Shown here in pieces: positions 52,977 to 60,349 of a stretch of 64,000 nucleotides of DNA (the stretch's first letter is position 1; the number at the start of each line of letters is the position of its first letter). The stretch is from Halobacteriovorax marinus SJ. Its GTDB lineage: Bacteria > Bdellovibrionota > Bacteriovoracia > Bacteriovoracales > Bacteriovoracaceae. The DNA is taken from the NCBI RefSeq assembly GCF_000210915.2, contig NC_016620.1:1302001-1366000 (forward strand), given 5' to 3'. Both the position numbers and the translations under genes were made by a program. Under the pieces are notes generated by a model. That model had not been told where the DNA came from, ran no database searches, and was given only the letters and a program-made list of their open reading frames with translations.

Positions 52977-53307
52977 TACCGTCTCCATAACGGTCGCGAG
53001 ACTTATCTCTATTTGTAGAAATAAATGTGTCTTGCATATCCGGTTTTTCTGAGATTTTGTGGCGGCTTACATACTTTGATAACGAACGTACAACAAACAA
53101 AATCGGAGAAGTTCTTATTCCTTTTCTTACTTGTTAGATTAGCAAATTGAAAAATAGAGTAAATTTTTGAAAATATAATTTTGGACTTTTTTCTTTTTTT
53201 TAAGACACTTAGCTTGGAAAAAAGTGCTAAAAATGTGAAATTTTATTGATAATCTTTTTATCAAAAAATCGCCACGTATTTGTGTGGTAGTTTTATAAGT
53301 TGTTAAT
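52977..53307. promoter_or_regulatory. 331-base AT-rich control region of the gliding operon
   Basis: No credible gene. Just before the VWA gene, ACCGT/ACGGT (52978-52982, 52990-52994) can form a 5-bp hairpin with the GGAG ribosome-binding site in its loop. Upstream lie A/T runs (53160-53200, 53250-53270) and no promoter that I could fix with confidence. The promoter for the ~11-kb operon should be here, since the next gene upstream (53308) is on the same strand and could also read through. Confidence 0.45.
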
Positions 53308-53964
53308 TTATAATAATTTTAGAGCTTCATTTACCATATCTGCATCTAACTCATGTGCAGAGTTTTCTAAGCAAATATAGGAACTTTGCAATTTCGTCCT
53401 CTTTTTTAGCTCTTCAAAGTGTTCTCTAGAATTATCTATTTCAACAATTTGATCCTTTTTCCCATGAATAGAGTAGATATTGTAAGGAAGTTCATCAGGG
53501 AGAAATTGCCATTTATAAGTACAACCAATACCTATAATAGATTCCACTTGATTTAACTCTAGTGCTGCAAATGGGCTTAAGTAGCCACCCTGAGAATATC
53601 CTATAATGGTCTTGGAAGTATTTGCATAGCCTAGAGACGAGACTAACTCTTTAAGTAGGTTAGAGGGAAAGCTATAGTCTATATCATACTTTCCTGTGTG
53701 ACGATCGAAGAAGTACCAGGCGTATCTCTTTTCAATATAATCTCTTCTAATTTTTGGAATGGGGAAAGGTCCATTGGGAATTAGTATATCGAAGTCCTCG
53801 GGGATTAAGTTATGAAAATACTGTTTCATATACTCTGCACTTTGAGCAAAGCCATGGAGTAGAATGAGAAGTTTCTTGCCCTTTCTCTTGTCTAGTTGGT
53901 AATTAATAGGAAAGGGTAAATTTATTTTCAATGCATGTGTTTTCATGGGACAATAGTAATTCAT
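53308..53964 (-). CDS. Serine esterase / carboxylesterase (alpha/beta hydrolase)
   Basis: A 218-residue hydrolase without signal peptide: oxyanion H-G-F-A-Q-S, nucleophile in I-I-G-Y-S-Q-G-G-Y, Asp in G-K-K-D-Q-I-V, and final His in S-A-H-E-L. This spacing fits the phospholipase/carboxylesterase family. Starts at 53964 or 53946 are possible and neither has a clear RBS; the shorter start avoids most of the overlap with the opposite gene. Cytoplasmic, substrate unknown. Confidence 0.85.
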   Translation of the reverse strand: MNYYCPMKTHALKINLPFPINYQLDKRKGKKLLILLHGFAQSAEYMKQYFHNLIPEDFDILIPNGPFPIPKIRRDYIEKRYAWYFFDRHTGKYDIDYSFPSNLLKELVSSLGYANTSKTIIGYSQGGYLSPFAALELNQVESIIGIGCTYKWQFLPDELPYNIYSIHGKKDQIVEIDNSREHFEELKKRTKLQSSYICLENSAHELDADMVNEALKLL

Positions 53965-53990
53965 CAGTAATCAGAAGAGTAGGAATAAAT

Positions 53991-54245
53991 TTGAAGCTAG
54001 AAGAAAAAATTCTGGAAACATTATCATTCTTTAACCCAATGACATTGGAACAAATCTACTTAGATTTTGATGAAGACTTCTTGCTCGAAAATTCAAACTA
54101 TACTTATGAAGATTTAATTTCTGCTTTAGCTCGTTTAGAGAAGTGCGGAAAACTCAAGTCTAGTGGAAAAGAAAAGAGTAAGACTTGGATTCGTGTCTAT
54201 CCAAAGAAAGGATTACTTTCTAGATTGTTGGGATACCTAAAATAG
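53991..54245 (+). CDS. Small winged-helix-like protein, unknown
   Basis: An 84-residue protein read from TTG 53991, chosen because AGGA lies at a good distance and because it avoids running into the esterase gene (the frame is open from ATG 53931). The pattern M-T-L-E-Q-I-Y-L-D-F, Y-E-D-L-I-S-A-L-A-R-L-E-K-C-G-K-L and T-W-I-R-V-Y looks like helix-helix-wing, i.e. a small winged-helix fold, but without a specific family. Its 3' end overlaps the lipid-kinase gene by 26 bp. Confidence 0.55.
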   Translation: MKLEEKILETLSFFNPMTLEQIYLDFDEDFLLENSNYTYEDLISALARLEKCGKLKSSGKEKSKTWIRVYPKKGLLSRLLGYLK

Positions 54246-54909
54246 CAGCAAATAACCATGTCATAAGACCAGTTGCAATTGGAATGGTTAAGTTATCATC
54301 AATTCTTACTGGAATCAGCTCTAGTCCAGTCATTACACTTGCAACGATAAATCCAAGTGCAGAGATGATTATTATATCATTTTGATAGAGACCACTAAAT
54401 ACAGTGATCAGAATGAGAAAAGTTGAAATGAAAAAAGCGAGAGAACCCTCAAGACTTTTTCGTTGCATGATCTTTCTCTTTCCAAAGCGAATTCCTACAA
54501 TAGCAGACATAGGATCAGCTATGGCCAATGTAAAAATGGCACAGAGAGCGACCACTTTTGGAAAACTTAAAAGTGTGAGTAGGAGACCCATGACAAAGGG
54601 CATACCAGCAGACTCTTTAAGTTGCTCTTCTGCTCTTAGAAGATACTTATTAACAATTTTAAATGTCGCTGCATACTCTGGATAATTAATTCTTATTTGC
54701 TCAACAATATAGACGATACATGCAGCTGTTCCAAGAATTGAAACTGCGAGTTGGTGACTAAGAAAACTATAGTAAATGACACCTGCAGCTGTTCCCATAG
54801 ACATGTGAAAAAATCTTCTTGGAAACTGAAGATCGTGTCTTGTTGAGGTTGGCGTAGACTCATTTAATTTCTTATCTTCTGTTGAAGATTCACTAGTTTC
54901 TTTACTCAC
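54220..54909 (-). CDS. CTP-dependent lipid kinase, DGK1/SEC59/dolichol-kinase family
   Basis: A 229-residue membrane protein with about six helices after a 25-residue polar start. Signatures: F-P-R-R-F-F-H-M-S-M-G, A-I-A-D-P-M-S-A-I-V-G-I-R-F-G, K-S-L-E-G-S-L-A and D-D-N-L-T-I-P-I, as in yeast Dgk1 and plant VTE5. Members phosphorylate diacylglycerol or isoprenoid alcohols with CTP. The bacterial substrate is not known. Converges with the small gene at 53991. Confidence 0.85.
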   Translation of the reverse strand: MSKETSESSTEDKKLNESTPTSTRHDLQFPRRFFHMSMGTAAGVIYYSFLSHQLAVSILGTAACIVYIVEQIRINYPEYAATFKIVNKYLLRAEEQLKESAGMPFVMGLLLTLLSFPKVVALCAIFTLAIADPMSAIVGIRFGKRKIMQRKSLEGSLAFFISTFLILITVFSGLYQNDIIIISALGFIVASVMTGLELIPVRIDDNLTIPIATGLMTWLFAAILGIPTI

Positions 54910-54964
54910 ATTTATTCCTTTAATAAGTTATCGGAATAAGTAGTAAATCTTTTAGAGATTTTGC

Positions 54965-56707
54965 TTACTCGACTATCGTCTGAGTCTTCTGGTCAGAGAT
55001 AGCTTGCATTATATCTTTTCTATTAATTGAGCCCAGCAATTCTCCACTTGTTTGATGAACAACTGGAATAGTATGGTATTGGTGGCCTTCAAAGAATTGA
55101 ACAACTTCTTCCAAAGAAGAAGAGCTATGAATTGTAGGAAAAGTAATAGTAATGGCCGTCGCAGTGATGAATGAGTTTTCATCCTCTTGTGATAACTCCA
55201 TGAGTTGAGTTAAATCGATAACACCTAGGAATTTTGATTTTTCATCTACAACTGGATAGTAGGGAAAGCTATGTTGATAAACAAATTTTTGAACATTGAG
55301 AATACTTGTTTTCTCTTTTACGGAAATTATATCCGTTTTAATAAAGTGCTTAATTTCTCTTTTTAAATCTTCATTGACTTCTTTTTTTATATTGAGGTTC
55401 TCTTGTAAGTTATCCATGAGCTGGCCAACACTTACAGAAGTTTTCTTCATGTAATTCTTCTCATCTCCCTTCGCGCCCTTAACTTCACCAGACTGGAAGA
55501 GACTATACTTCAAGCATAGAGGGCCAAGTATTTCAAAAACAAATATGGAACTCATAATAATTGTAACGAGGAGATTAGAACTCGGTGTATCTATGGGCAT
55601 GATCTTACTGACAATTGCTAGGGCAATACCAGCATGAGAGAGAGTTGAGAGTCCAAAGTATTTTGACTTAGGAGCAAATGAGTCAATCATCTTCCCCGTA
55701 AGAATAGATCCAAAGTAGAAGGCAAATGTTCGGCTAAGTACATAGACAATTGCCATCATGAGAACTGCAGGGGTGAATTCTCGCAAATTAATATGAGCTC
55801 CCGCCAAGATAAAGAAGATTGCATAGATAGAGAGCCCCATTTCATTAATCCCTTTATGAATCTCTTTACCGGATGTTGTAGAGTTTACGACAGTAAAGCC
55901 AATCACTGTCGAAATAATGAGTGGATCTGTTTTTAAGAAGTGCGAGAGAGTTTGCCCAAAGAGAATAGTTGAACCAACGAGCATTAAAAACTCAGATGAC
56001 TTCTTCTCCTTTTGTTCCCAGTAGGAGAGGAAGAATCCTAGGATAAAGCCTAAGACTACTGATCCTACTAATGACCATACAAGAAGGCCTAGTTGCATGA
56101 GAGGAGTAACTCCTTCTTTTGCAGGCCAGATATTTAGTATCTTTAAAATCACTTCTATGATTTGTGTTCCTACAAGCGCAACCACCGTGGCCAAGGCGAG
56201 GTAGGTTAGAATAGATCTTTGGAGAGGTCCATTGGCGTTGTATTCTTTCATCACGAGTAGAGTTGTCGGAGGAGCACACTCTAAAGCTACAAAGGAGAGA
56301 AAAGCCGCCACAATGACAGCGAGTTTATAGTCTCCAGTAATTTGCGAGTAGGCCAAGAAAGTTAGAGTAAAGACGATGAGTAAATTAAAAAGTCCCGCGA
56401 GACCGACTTCTTTAAAATTCTTCCATCCAATCTTCTGTAAGAGGTCTCTGTCGAAATCTCCTCCAATATTGAAGAGGATAAGTCCCATGGCAATATCTGA
56501 GAGAAAGTGAAAGCTATGTGCGATATGGGAATTCATTAGGTTTAGTCCAGTTGGACCAAGAAGAATACCGGTGAAGATAAAGGCCGTAACTTTTGGCACG
56601 TTGAGTTTTTTGGAAAACTTTCCAAGGATAAGCGCCGCAATGAGGGCCAGGCCAAGAATTGGAATTTTATTTTCAACTATGGCCGCTGCTGCTTCTGTTG
56701 TTTGCAT
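54965..56707 (-). CDS. CPA2 cation:proton antiporter with CBS pair
   Basis: A 580-residue protein. About 12 or 13 helices (residues 15-400) with CPA2 landmarks I-P-I-L-G-L-A-L-I-A, F-T-G-I-L-L-G-P-T-G-L-N and F-N-I-G-G-D-F, followed by a coiled linker and two CBS domains (about 450-505, 520-575). Kef-type relatives end in an RCK/TrkA-N domain; here a CBS pair, presumably sensing adenine nucleotides, takes that place. It should exchange K+ or Na+ for protons. Stands alone, divergent from the gene at 56908. Confidence 0.85.
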   Translation of the reverse strand: MQTTEAAAAIVENKIPILGLALIAALILGKFSKKLNVPKVTAFIFTGILLGPTGLNLMNSHIAHSFHFLSDIAMGLILFNIGGDFDRDLLQKIGWKNFKEVGLAGLFNLLIVFTLTFLAYSQITGDYKLAVIVAAFLSFVALECAPPTTLLVMKEYNANGPLQRSILTYLALATVVALVGTQIIEVILKILNIWPAKEGVTPLMQLGLLVWSLVGSVVLGFILGFFLSYWEQKEKKSSEFLMLVGSTILFGQTLSHFLKTDPLIISTVIGFTVVNSTTSGKEIHKGINEMGLSIYAIFFILAGAHINLREFTPAVLMMAIVYVLSRTFAFYFGSILTGKMIDSFAPKSKYFGLSTLSHAGIALAIVSKIMPIDTPSSNLLVTIIMSSIFVFEILGPLCLKYSLFQSGEVKGAKGDEKNYMKKTSVSVGQLMDNLQENLNIKKEVNEDLKREIKHFIKTDIISVKEKTSILNVQKFVYQHSFPYYPVVDEKSKFLGVIDLTQLMELSQEDENSFITATAITITFPTIHSSSSLEEVVQFFEGHQYHTIPVVHQTSGELLGSINRKDIMQAISDQKTQTIVE

Positions 56708-56851
56708 AATTACCCACCCGCAATTTTAATCTCTTCAATTATATAAGTTTAGGCCATTTACAGCAAATTTGCTCTTAAGAATCAATGTAATTTAAGTGAT
56801 TTACCAAATTGTCTGGCCTAATTTAATCTCTAAATAAAATCTAGAGTTCTA

Positions 56852-56880
56852 TTTACCATGGGTTTTTAATTGCTTAGAAT
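56852..56880 (+). promoter_or_regulatory. Candidate promoter of the 56908 gene
   Basis: TTTACC (56852-56857) and TAGAAT (56875-56880) with 17-base spacing; the start would lie ~20 bases before the ATG, preceded by GAGGA. The 200-base gap from 56708 otherwise shows only AT-rich sequence. Confidence 0.42.
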
Positions 56881-56907
56881 ATAAGCTCAACTTACTTTTG
56901 AGGATAT

Positions 56908-57375
56908 ATGAAGAAGAAAATATTTTTTACGCTGGCCCTTATTGTCTTAATTCTTGGCGCTACTAGTTGGGGTCTTTTAAATTATAATTATTCAAAGGGT
57001 TATCGTTCTGGAACATTAGTTAAGATAACAACTAAGGGAATGTTCTATAAAACATATGAGGGGACTTTGGACTTAGGCTCAGGGGATCAACTTACGTGGG
57101 ACTTCTCAATTCATGATCAAGAGTTGGGTAAGCAGTTAGAGAAGAACGCAGGACGTATGGTACGCTTAGAGTATAGGGAGCTCCTCTATAAGGTTTTCTA
57201 CTCAACTAAGTATGATGTCACTTCATGGGCCGTTGTAAGAGAGGCCGGTACGGAGAATTTCTGTCGCTTAGTTAATATTATGAGAAAGAGCCGCATTGTA
57301 GTTGAGAAAGTGAAGTCTCTTATGTCTACATATGATGCCTCTCTCTTAGAGCAAGTGAGAAAGTGTCAGAATTAG
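56908..57375 (+). CDS. Conserved hypothetical membrane-anchored protein
   Basis: A 155-residue protein: a signal anchor (3-25), then N-Y-S-K-G-Y-R-S-G-T-L-V-K-I-T-T-K-G and F-Y-K-T-Y-E-G-T-L-D-L-G, a pattern I know from a widespread family of small conserved hypothetical proteins, especially in Bacteroidota. The mature part looks like a small beta barrel of unknown role, with two late cysteines. GAGGA precedes the ATG. No operon partner. Confidence 0.75.
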   Translation: MKKKIFFTLALIVLILGATSWGLLNYNYSKGYRSGTLVKITTKGMFYKTYEGTLDLGSGDQLTWDFSIHDQELGKQLEKNAGRMVRLEYRELLYKVFYSTKYDVTSWAVVREAGTENFCRLVNIMRKSRIVVEKVKSLMSTYDASLLEQVRKCQN

Positions 57376-57447
57376 ATGGCACTATTTCTGAGCTATTGCC
57401 AATGATAGCAGTCAGATTCACCTTAATTTCACCCCTAATTATTTAAC

Positions 57448-57480
57448 TTGTTCTCCTTCTCTCTTTTGCCATAATGGCAA
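57448..57480 (+). promoter_or_regulatory. Candidate promoter with overlapping palindromic operator
   Basis: TTGTTC (57448-57453), 16-base spacer, CATAAT (57470-57475). The -10 lies inside TTGCCATAATGGCAA (57466-57480), a perfect 15-base palindrome. A repressor site overlapping the -10 is a natural reading. The start codon of the next gene is at 57497. Confidence 0.4.
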
Positions 57481-57496
57481 GAGGTGGGGGGAATCT

Positions 57497-58138
57497 ATGC
57501 GTGAAAATTCAGTGAATAAATTCTATACAGGTCATATTAATAAGTACTTTGGTTTTATTCCTGAGTTTAGAACTAGTGATTTTGATAGTATCTTAGAGAA
57601 GTCCATCTCTCATAAATGGAAATTCATTCACCCGAGCTATCTAAGTTCAAAAGAAGCTCTAGTTCTTGGAATTAAGATGATGAATGGTCGCGGTGAAAAT
57701 AACTTTGGCCATGAGCAGGCCCACGATATGTTTGATCTGGCCTTAAATAAATTTAAAGATAGTGGCGAAGGTCATAAGCTCTATAGTCTCGCGATGGGAA
57801 TTTACTACTTTCAAAATGCTCTAAGTATTAATGAAAGAAATAAGCAAGTGAAGATTATTCGTCTTGCTAAGCACTTCATTGATGAGGCCATAGCAGAGAA
57901 TGAGGAGTGTTTACTAACAAGGCTTCACTTAGTTTTAGTTCATGTAGCATTGGACAATATGAATATGGCAGTTAAAGAGTTGGTCAAGCTAGGTAGGGAG
58001 TTAAAAGATAGAAATATCTATAACGTCTTATTTCATATATACGAAAAAATGGGGCATTCAAATATTGCTCTCTTTTACAATCTTAAAGCTTCAAAAACTA
58101 AGGACAGGGTTGAGTTAAGACAATCGCTCGCGGCTTAG
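57497..58138 (+). CDS. TPR-like helical protein, unknown
   Basis: A 213-residue soluble protein. After 40 residues it is all helical; repeating helix pairs (A-L-V-L-G-I-K-M-M-N-G, Y-S-L-A-M-G-I-Y-Y-F-Q-N-A-L, A-K-H-F-I-D-E-A-I-A-E-N, M-A-V-K-E-L-V-K-L-G) look TPR-like. No signal peptide. RBS region GAGGTGGGGGGA. The stop abuts the stop of the convergent gene at 58139. Confidence 0.68.
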   Translation: MRENSVNKFYTGHINKYFGFIPEFRTSDFDSILEKSISHKWKFIHPSYLSSKEALVLGIKMMNGRGENNFGHEQAHDMFDLALNKFKDSGEGHKLYSLAMGIYYFQNALSINERNKQVKIIRLAKHFIDEAIAENEECLLTRLHLVLVHVALDNMNMAVKELVKLGRELKDRNIYNVLFHIYEKMGHSNIALFYNLKASKTKDRVELRQSLAA

Positions 58139-58753
58139 TTACTTTTCAATATACTCAATGGGACTTTTCGTCTTCCCTTCAAGACTGAGTTCAATCATGG
58201 ACTCAGCAACTTCACTGGCCCAGATAGGGGCCTTTTCTTTTAAGATTTTCTTAAGCGTTTTGTGAAAGGGTTCTACAAGGAGGGTAGATACTTTTTCAAG
58301 CGCTCTAAATTCGTCTCTCTTACCTAAGAGAAGAGAGGGTCTAACGATGATAATTCTTATCTCTCCCTCTAGTGAGTTCTCCATCTCGCCCTTAACTCTA
58401 TTATAGAAAAAACGTGAGTTATGATCTGCACCAAGGGCACTAATAACACAGAAGAACTTCCCGCCACTTTTCTTTGCGTAGTCAAAGCATTTTAAAATAT
58501 AGTGATAATCGACTTCTCTAAATGCTTCTTTAGAACCCGCCTTTTTAATAGTGCATCCAAGGCAGCAGTAGACACCATCGTATTCTTGAAGGGAGAATTC
58601 TTCAAAACGTCTATAGTCTATTTCTCTTGTAACAAAGTTTTTCGATTTAATATTAGGTGTTCTGACCGCAATGTGAACTTCGTGTTGAGTACTTAGTTTT
58701 TCAACTAGAGATTGTCCAACGAGGCCTGTTCCACCAAAGACGAGAAACTTCAT
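58139..58753 (-). CDS. NAD(P)-binding Rossmann protein (TIP30-like SDR)
   Basis: A 204-residue atypical short-chain dehydrogenase: G-G-T-G-L-V-G-Q near 8-15 binds the nucleotide, V-Y-C-C-L-G-C-T and V-I-S-A-L-G-A fit the HTATIP2/TIP30-like branch, then R-V-K-G-E-M and R-P-S-L-L-L-G-K-R. Reaction unknown; some members only sense NADP(H). Start overlaps the stop of the thioredoxin gene by 4 bp (three-gene operon with the reductase at 59175). Confidence 0.82.
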   Translation of the reverse strand: MKFLVFGGTGLVGQSLVEKLSTQHEVHIAVRTPNIKSKNFVTREIDYRRFEEFSLQEYDGVYCCLGCTIKKAGSKEAFREVDYHYILKCFDYAKKSGGKFFCVISALGADHNSRFFYNRVKGEMENSLEGEIRIIIVRPSLLLGKRDEFRALEKVSTLLVEPFHKTLKKILKEKAPIWASEVAESMIELSLEGKTKSPIEYIEK

Positions 58754-59172
58754 AGAAAGATTAATAAGAGAGCGAAGAGAATAATTCCAACAACGAGTAG
58801 AGGAATGAAGAGATCTCTCTTCTTTTCCACGGCAAATGAGCCGTGCTCTCTTAGATGAGGATCATTTATATTTTCGATTGTATATTGCAAATCTTTAAAG
58901 GGAGTCAGACCTGTGAATTGAATGATAACTTCTCTATTTTCACAGAAAAACATAGTGGGAACAGAGCGAATCCCAAAGTGGGCAGCTAGTTCGGGGGATT
59001 CGTTAGTGTCAATTTCATAGACTGGAAAGTCAGGGTTTTCGCTAGCGAGTTTCTCTAGAACAGGTTTCATCGCGTGACATGGGCCACAGGTAGTTGATCC
59101 AAACTTTAAAAGGTAGGGACCAACGCTAGTGTCGACAATTGTATTAAAGTTTTCGCTATCGATTTTTTTCAT
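58750..59172 (-). CDS. Thioredoxin with C-terminal membrane tail
   Basis: A 140-residue protein: thioredoxin domain (1-105) with active site C-G-P-C (Cys29, Cys32) and cis-Pro in R-S-V-P-T-M, then a polar linker and one membrane helix P-L-L-V-V-G-I-I-L-F-A-L-L at about 122-139. With no signal peptide the active site should face the cytoplasm and the protein be tail-anchored, an unusual form. Operon with an SDR and an aldo-keto reductase suggests a redox role. Confidence 0.87.
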   Translation of the reverse strand: MKKIDSENFNTIVDTSVGPYLLKFGSTTCGPCHAMKPVLEKLASENPDFPVYEIDTNESPELAAHFGIRSVPTMFFCENREVIIQFTGLTPFKDLQYTIENINDPHLREHGSFAVEKKRDLFIPLLVVGIILFALLLIFL

Positions 59173-59174
59173 AT

Positions 59175-60182
59175 CTAGTGCTTCTTCCAGTCAATATGAG
59201 GTTCTGGTCTATTATTAGTGATAACTTCAATGGACTCCATCAGCTCATCGTCTAGGAGATGAATAAAGTCTAAGGCCTTTAGATTATCTTCTAATTGCTC
59301 TAGTCTAGAGGCTCCAAGTATGACTGAGCTCACATTTTGATTCTTAAGACACCAAGCTAGAGAGAGGTGAGTAAGTGTTAAACCTTTTTTAATGGCCAAC
59401 TCGTGAAGCTCATTGGCAATTTTTAACTTCACTTTACCTTCTGGAGTGTCATACATCTCTTTAAGCCATGAGAATTTTTCTAAAGAGAGTCTAGAACCCT
59501 CTGGTATTCCTTGACCATATTTTCCTGTTAGGATTCCTGAGCTCAGAGGTGACCAAGTGGTTGTTCCCATTCCATATTTCTCATAAAGAGGAGAGTACTC
59601 ACGTTCAACCCTTTCTCTATGGAGAAGATTGTACTGAGGTTGTTCAACTGTTGGAGGAGTAAGGTGGTATCTCTCTGCTAGAGTGTAGGCCTCAGTTATT
59701 TGTTCTGAAGACCACTCACTTGTTCCCCAATAAAGAATTTTTCCTTGTTGGATAAGTGTATCCATCGCTCTTAGAGTTTCAATAATTGGCGTGTCTACGT
59801 CAGGTCTATGACAGTAGTAGAGATCTAGGTAATCAAGTTTAAATCTCTTGAGAGCATTATTACAGCCTTCAATCACATGCTTTCTATTAAGTCCTTTTTG
59901 AGTTGGCTTATCTCCACCCCAAAAAACTTTTGAAGAAACTAGGTAGCTATCTCTACTCCAATTTAACTTCTTAAGAGCATCGCCCATAATTTCCTCGGAG
60001 AGGCCGTCGGCATAAACCTCTGCATTATCAAAGAAGTTGATTCCTTGATCATAGGCATAGGACATCATCTCAATTGCTCCATTGAGGTTGACTTGATTTT
60101 TAAAGGTAACCCACGATCCTAGGGAAAAACTACTTAGAAAAAGACCTGAGTTTCCAAGTCTTCGATACGTCATTTCTGTCAT
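59175..60182 (-). CDS. Aldo/keto reductase (Kv-beta/YghZ type)
   Basis: A 335-residue reductase: Y-R-R-L-G-N-S-G-L start, tetrad elements F-D-N-A-E-V-Y (Asp, Tyr), a Lys in S-S-K-V-F-W-G-G and His in Y-C-H-R-P-D, then the Kv-beta-like W-S-P-L-S-S-G-I-L-T-G-K-Y. It reduces carbonyls with NADPH in the cytoplasm. First gene of a three-gene operon. The start region (ATG 60182) lies directly behind a hairpin, and GTGAG in that hairpin is the only RBS-like sequence; ATG 60173 is an alternative. Confidence 0.9.
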   Translation of the reverse strand: MTEMTYRRLGNSGLFLSSFSLGSWVTFKNQVNLNGAIEMMSYAYDQGINFFDNAEVYADGLSEEIMGDALKKLNWSRDSYLVSSKVFWGGDKPTQKGLNRKHVIEGCNNALKRFKLDYLDLYYCHRPDVDTPIIETLRAMDTLIQQGKILYWGTSEWSSEQITEAYTLAERYHLTPPTVEQPQYNLLHRERVEREYSPLYEKYGMGTTTWSPLSSGILTGKYGQGIPEGSRLSLEKFSWLKEMYDTPEGKVKLKIANELHELAIKKGLTLTHLSLAWCLKNQNVSSVILGASRLEQLEDNLKALDFIHLLDDELMESIEVITNNRPEPHIDWKKH

Positions 60183-60202
60183 AAAAACTCACTTGTGAGC
60201 TT
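60183..60202 (-). terminator. Hairpin with T run before the aldo/keto reductase
   Basis: On the minus strand AAGCTCA/TGAGTTT (one G-U pair) with loop CAAG ends in T5 directly before the ATG at 60182. It can end the cbb3 operon transcript behind the 39-residue gene, or act as attenuator of the reductase operon, because it also covers the only RBS-like bases. Confidence 0.5.
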
Positions 60203-60218
60203 AAATTCTACTGCTAAT

Positions 60219-60338
60219 TTACTTATATGAGAAGTAGAGTGTTAAACCTGCGCTTAACAAAGGAAGAACTGCCAGAAAGAACCAGAAAAATATATCAAAC
60301 ATACGTTGCTCAAAGCTCAATTTCTTTTTTTGAGTCAT
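60219..60338 (-). CDS. 39-residue single-helix membrane protein of the cbb3 operon
   Basis: A short gene found by its RBS AAAGGA, 7 bases before the ATG at 60338. The product has a basic start (M-T-Q-K-K-K), F-E-Q-R-M-F-D, and one membrane helix (about 17-37) ending in S-Y-K. It begins 11 bases after the SafE-like gene and so should be the last gene of the oxidase operon. It does not look like CcoS or CcoH. Small single-helix proteins are often oxidase subunits or assembly factors, but here that is a guess. Confidence 0.55.
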   Translation of the reverse strand: MTQKKKLSFEQRMFDIFFWFFLAVLPLLSAGLTLYFSYK

Positions 60339-60349
60339 ATTGATATCCT

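Noticed and set aside
52918-53100. 60-codon minus-strand frame in the gliding operon leader
   Set aside because: Overlaps the adhesin start in another frame and lacks a ribosome-binding site; better read as untranslated leader.
57388-57415. Hairpin CTGA-GCTAT/ATAGC-TCAG after the 56908 gene
   Set aside because: Bulged stem with no T run, so not called as terminator.
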